Of a DNA stretch of 6,023 nucleotides, positions 5,009 through 6,023 are shown in pieces (position 1 is the stretch's first letter; each line of letters starts with the position of its first letter). The stretch spans positions 1 through 6,023 of the forward strand of contig CAAGNL010000268.1 in assembly GCA_900771305.1 (NCBI GenBank), in the 5' to 3' direction. Position numbers and translations under genes: made by a program. Source of the DNA: Kiritimatiellia bacterium. Its GTDB lineage: Bacteria; Verrucomicrobiota; Kiritimatiellia; RFP12; UBA1067. The notes beneath the pieces are model-generated. The model did no database searches. It worked only from the letters and a program-made list of their open reading frames with translations, and was not told where the DNA came from.

Positions 5009-5956
5009 CTAGAAGCTCAGCTTCGCCTGGAATCCACCCCACACCTGCTCAGTGTTGTCGCAGCAGGTGTCCATCTTGTCGAACTCGTCGCGGGCGCGGT
5101 TGTTCAAAATGGACGTGAACGCGAGGAGTCCGCCAATCGAGAAATGGTCGCACGGCGCCCAGGAGAGCCCCAGCTTCGCGGTGATACCGCCGATGCCGCG
5201 CTTGACGATGTCATCGTCCTCCGTATCCCCGTCATAGAGGTACGTGAGGTACTTGGCGGTACCGAAGTTCACGTTCACGTCACCGGAGAGTGTCAGCTGC
5301 GAGAGCAGCTCGTTCTCGCTGTCGAAGAGGTCGGAAAGCGTCTCCTCCTTCTTGAGGCCAAGCTCGTAGTGCACGCCGTCGATGCGGTTGTACTCGTAGC
5401 TGACCTGCGCATACGGCGTGACGTAGGGATTCTCGAGATCCATCTTCACATAGAGTTCGTAGGTCGTCGGGAAGTCCTTGCGCTTGCGGTAGCCACCATC
5501 GTCCTCGCCCCAGGTTCCGTGGAGGTTGTAGGTGTACCACTCGTGGCCGAACTCGAAGTTCAGCCTGGTCTCCTCGTCGTCGCTCGTCCAGAGCGCCGTA
5601 CCGGCGTGAATATTGTAGTCGGTCTCATTCCACTCACCACGATAGCCGAGATTGCGGCGACGGTTGGTGAGGTCGTAGTTCTGCCACACGAAGAAGCCGA
5701 CGTAGAACGGATCGGCGACGGTCCAGTCGGCCCACACGCAGGGCTGTGCGACGGCACGATCGTTCTGCACGGCGTTGCGCCAAACATAGGCCGTAAACAA
5801 ATCGACGTCGAAGCCAGCCTCAAGCGGAAAATCATCCTTCTCCTCGAACTCGGCCTTCGCCTCGTTCTCAGCCCTGGACTCCGCGGGCTTCGCCTCCTGG
5901 GCGAAGACACCACACGACAACACAGCGGCCGAAGCCGCGAACAACAACTTCTTCAT
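5009..5956 (-). CDS. Probable outer-membrane beta-barrel protein, function unknown
   Basis: The 315-residue product starts MKKLLFAASAAVLSCGVFAQ, a Sec signal peptide with probable cleavage after V-F-A at residue 19. A charged Glu/Lys/Ala-rich linker follows (about 20-45). From about 47 to the end are alternating aromatic/polar strands with acidic turns: F-D-V-D-L-F-T-A-Y-V-W-R-N, F-Y-V-G-F-F-V-W-Q-N-Y-D-L, E-T-D-Y-N-I-H-A-G, T-Y-E-L-Y-V-K-M-D, and Y-V-T-P-Y-A-Q-V-S-Y-E-Y-N. The last residues, G-G-F-Q-A-K-L-S-F, end in phenylalanine like many barrels inserted by BamA. The Y-V-W-R opening is common in uncharacterised barrels of Verrucomicrobiota, Lentisphaerota and relatives. V-L-S-C at 12-15 is a poor lipobox, so a lipoprotein is possible but less likely. 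Cys298-Cys299 lie in a probable loop. The start at 5956 is preferred over an in-frame ATG at 5971 because of the GAGGGG site; an intrinsic terminator follows the stop. Confidence 0.85.
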   Translation of the reverse strand: MKKLLFAASAAVLSCGVFAQEAKPAESRAENEAKAEFEEKDDFPLEAGFDVDLFTAYVWRNAVQNDRAVAQPCVWADWTVADPFYVGFFVWQNYDLTNRRRNLGYRGEWNETDYNIHAGTALWTSDDEETRLNFEFGHEWYTYNLHGTWGEDDGGYRKRKDFPTTYELYVKMDLENPYVTPYAQVSYEYNRIDGVHYELGLKKEETLSDLFDSENELLSQLTLSGDVNVNFGTAKYLTYLYDGDTEDDDIVKRGIGGITAKLGLSWAPCDHFSIGGLLAFTSILNNRARDEFDKMDTCCDNTEQVWGGFQAKLSF

Positions 5957-5963
5957 CGCACGA

Positions 5964-5969
5964 CCCCTC
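5964..5969 (-). promoter_or_regulatory. Ribosome binding site deciding the start of the outer-membrane protein
   Basis: GAGGGG on the minus strand lies 7 nt before the ATG at 5956-5954. The alternative ATG at 5971-5969 overlaps this site and has no purine-rich sequence upstream, and it would add five residues before the signal peptide. Confidence 0.75.
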
Positions 5970-5991
5970 ATGCAATTTGTTAGGTTGAGAC

Positions 5992-6023
5992 TGGAGCCGG
6001 CAGAGGGATTCGAACCCCCGACA
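5992..6023 (-). tRNA. tRNA 3' end, cut by window edge, possibly tRNA-Thr
   Basis: The minus strand shows a T arm GGGGG/CCCTC around the loop TTCGAAT, then the acceptor 3' strand TGCCGGC, discriminator T and an encoded CCA. The 5' part with the anticodon lies outside the window. A GCCGGCA acceptor and a GTCGGGGG variable/T-arm junction resemble bacterial tRNA-Thr(TGT); the isotype is a guess from similarity. The outer-membrane protein gene starts 35 nt downstream with no hairpin-plus-T-run between them. Confidence 0.8.

Noticed and set aside
5144..5983. A 279-codon open frame on the plus strand
   Set aside because: It is antisense to the outer-membrane protein, and the repeating Val/Leu/Glu pattern mirrors that gene's codons.

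Overview
The window looks like part of a GC-rich chromosome from a Gram-negative (diderm) bacterium. Two genes encode proteins with Sec signal peptides: one ends like an outer-membrane beta-barrel, the other is a very large beta-strand-rich secreted protein. That protein's style (W-x-G-G and N-W-x-G-G modules, autotransporter-associated strand repeats, and a G-T-G-V-L-N-V terminus) is typical of Verrucomicrobiota and Kiritimatiellota genomes. This placement is inference from protein style; no 16S gene is present. Every gene I can support is on the minus strand, so transcription runs from high to low coordinates. The long plus-strand ORFs are shadows of GC-biased codon use.

Layout from the right edge in transcription order: the 3' end of a tRNA (5992-6023, probably Thr); a 315-aa outer-membrane beta-barrel protein (5009-5956) starting only 35 nt after that tRNA; a strong intrinsic terminator (4951-4983); a near-consensus promoter (4901-4929) driving tRNA-Ala(CGC) (4806-4881), which ends at its own terminator (4748-4787). 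Then come a GC-rich gap without recognisable content (about 4639-4747), a tandem 14-bp repeat (4611-4638), a promoter (4572-4598) and a 957-aa secreted protein of unknown function (1648-4521). After a 70-nt gap dominated by a long GC-rich hairpin comes a membrane-anchored 3D-domain protein (1020-1577), probably acting in the cell envelope. A promoter overlapping its stop codon (995-1023), followed by a leader of roughly 140 nt, precedes rpsO (ribosomal protein S15, 585-848), and pnp (polynucleotide phosphorylase, 1-566, cut by the window edge) follows 18 nt later. rpsO-pnp is a widely conserved gene pair, linking ribosome assembly and RNA decay.

I see no new defence, mobile or biosynthetic system here. 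The most interesting signals are at RNA level. The rpsO leader has an 11-nt segment complementary to the rpsO start region, and inside the loop this would create it has a separate 12-nt segment perfectly complementary to the pnp start region. This suggests a leader controlling both genes. A second candidate RNA switch, three heptamers that can pair in alternative ways, sits between the large secreted protein gene and the 3D-domain gene.
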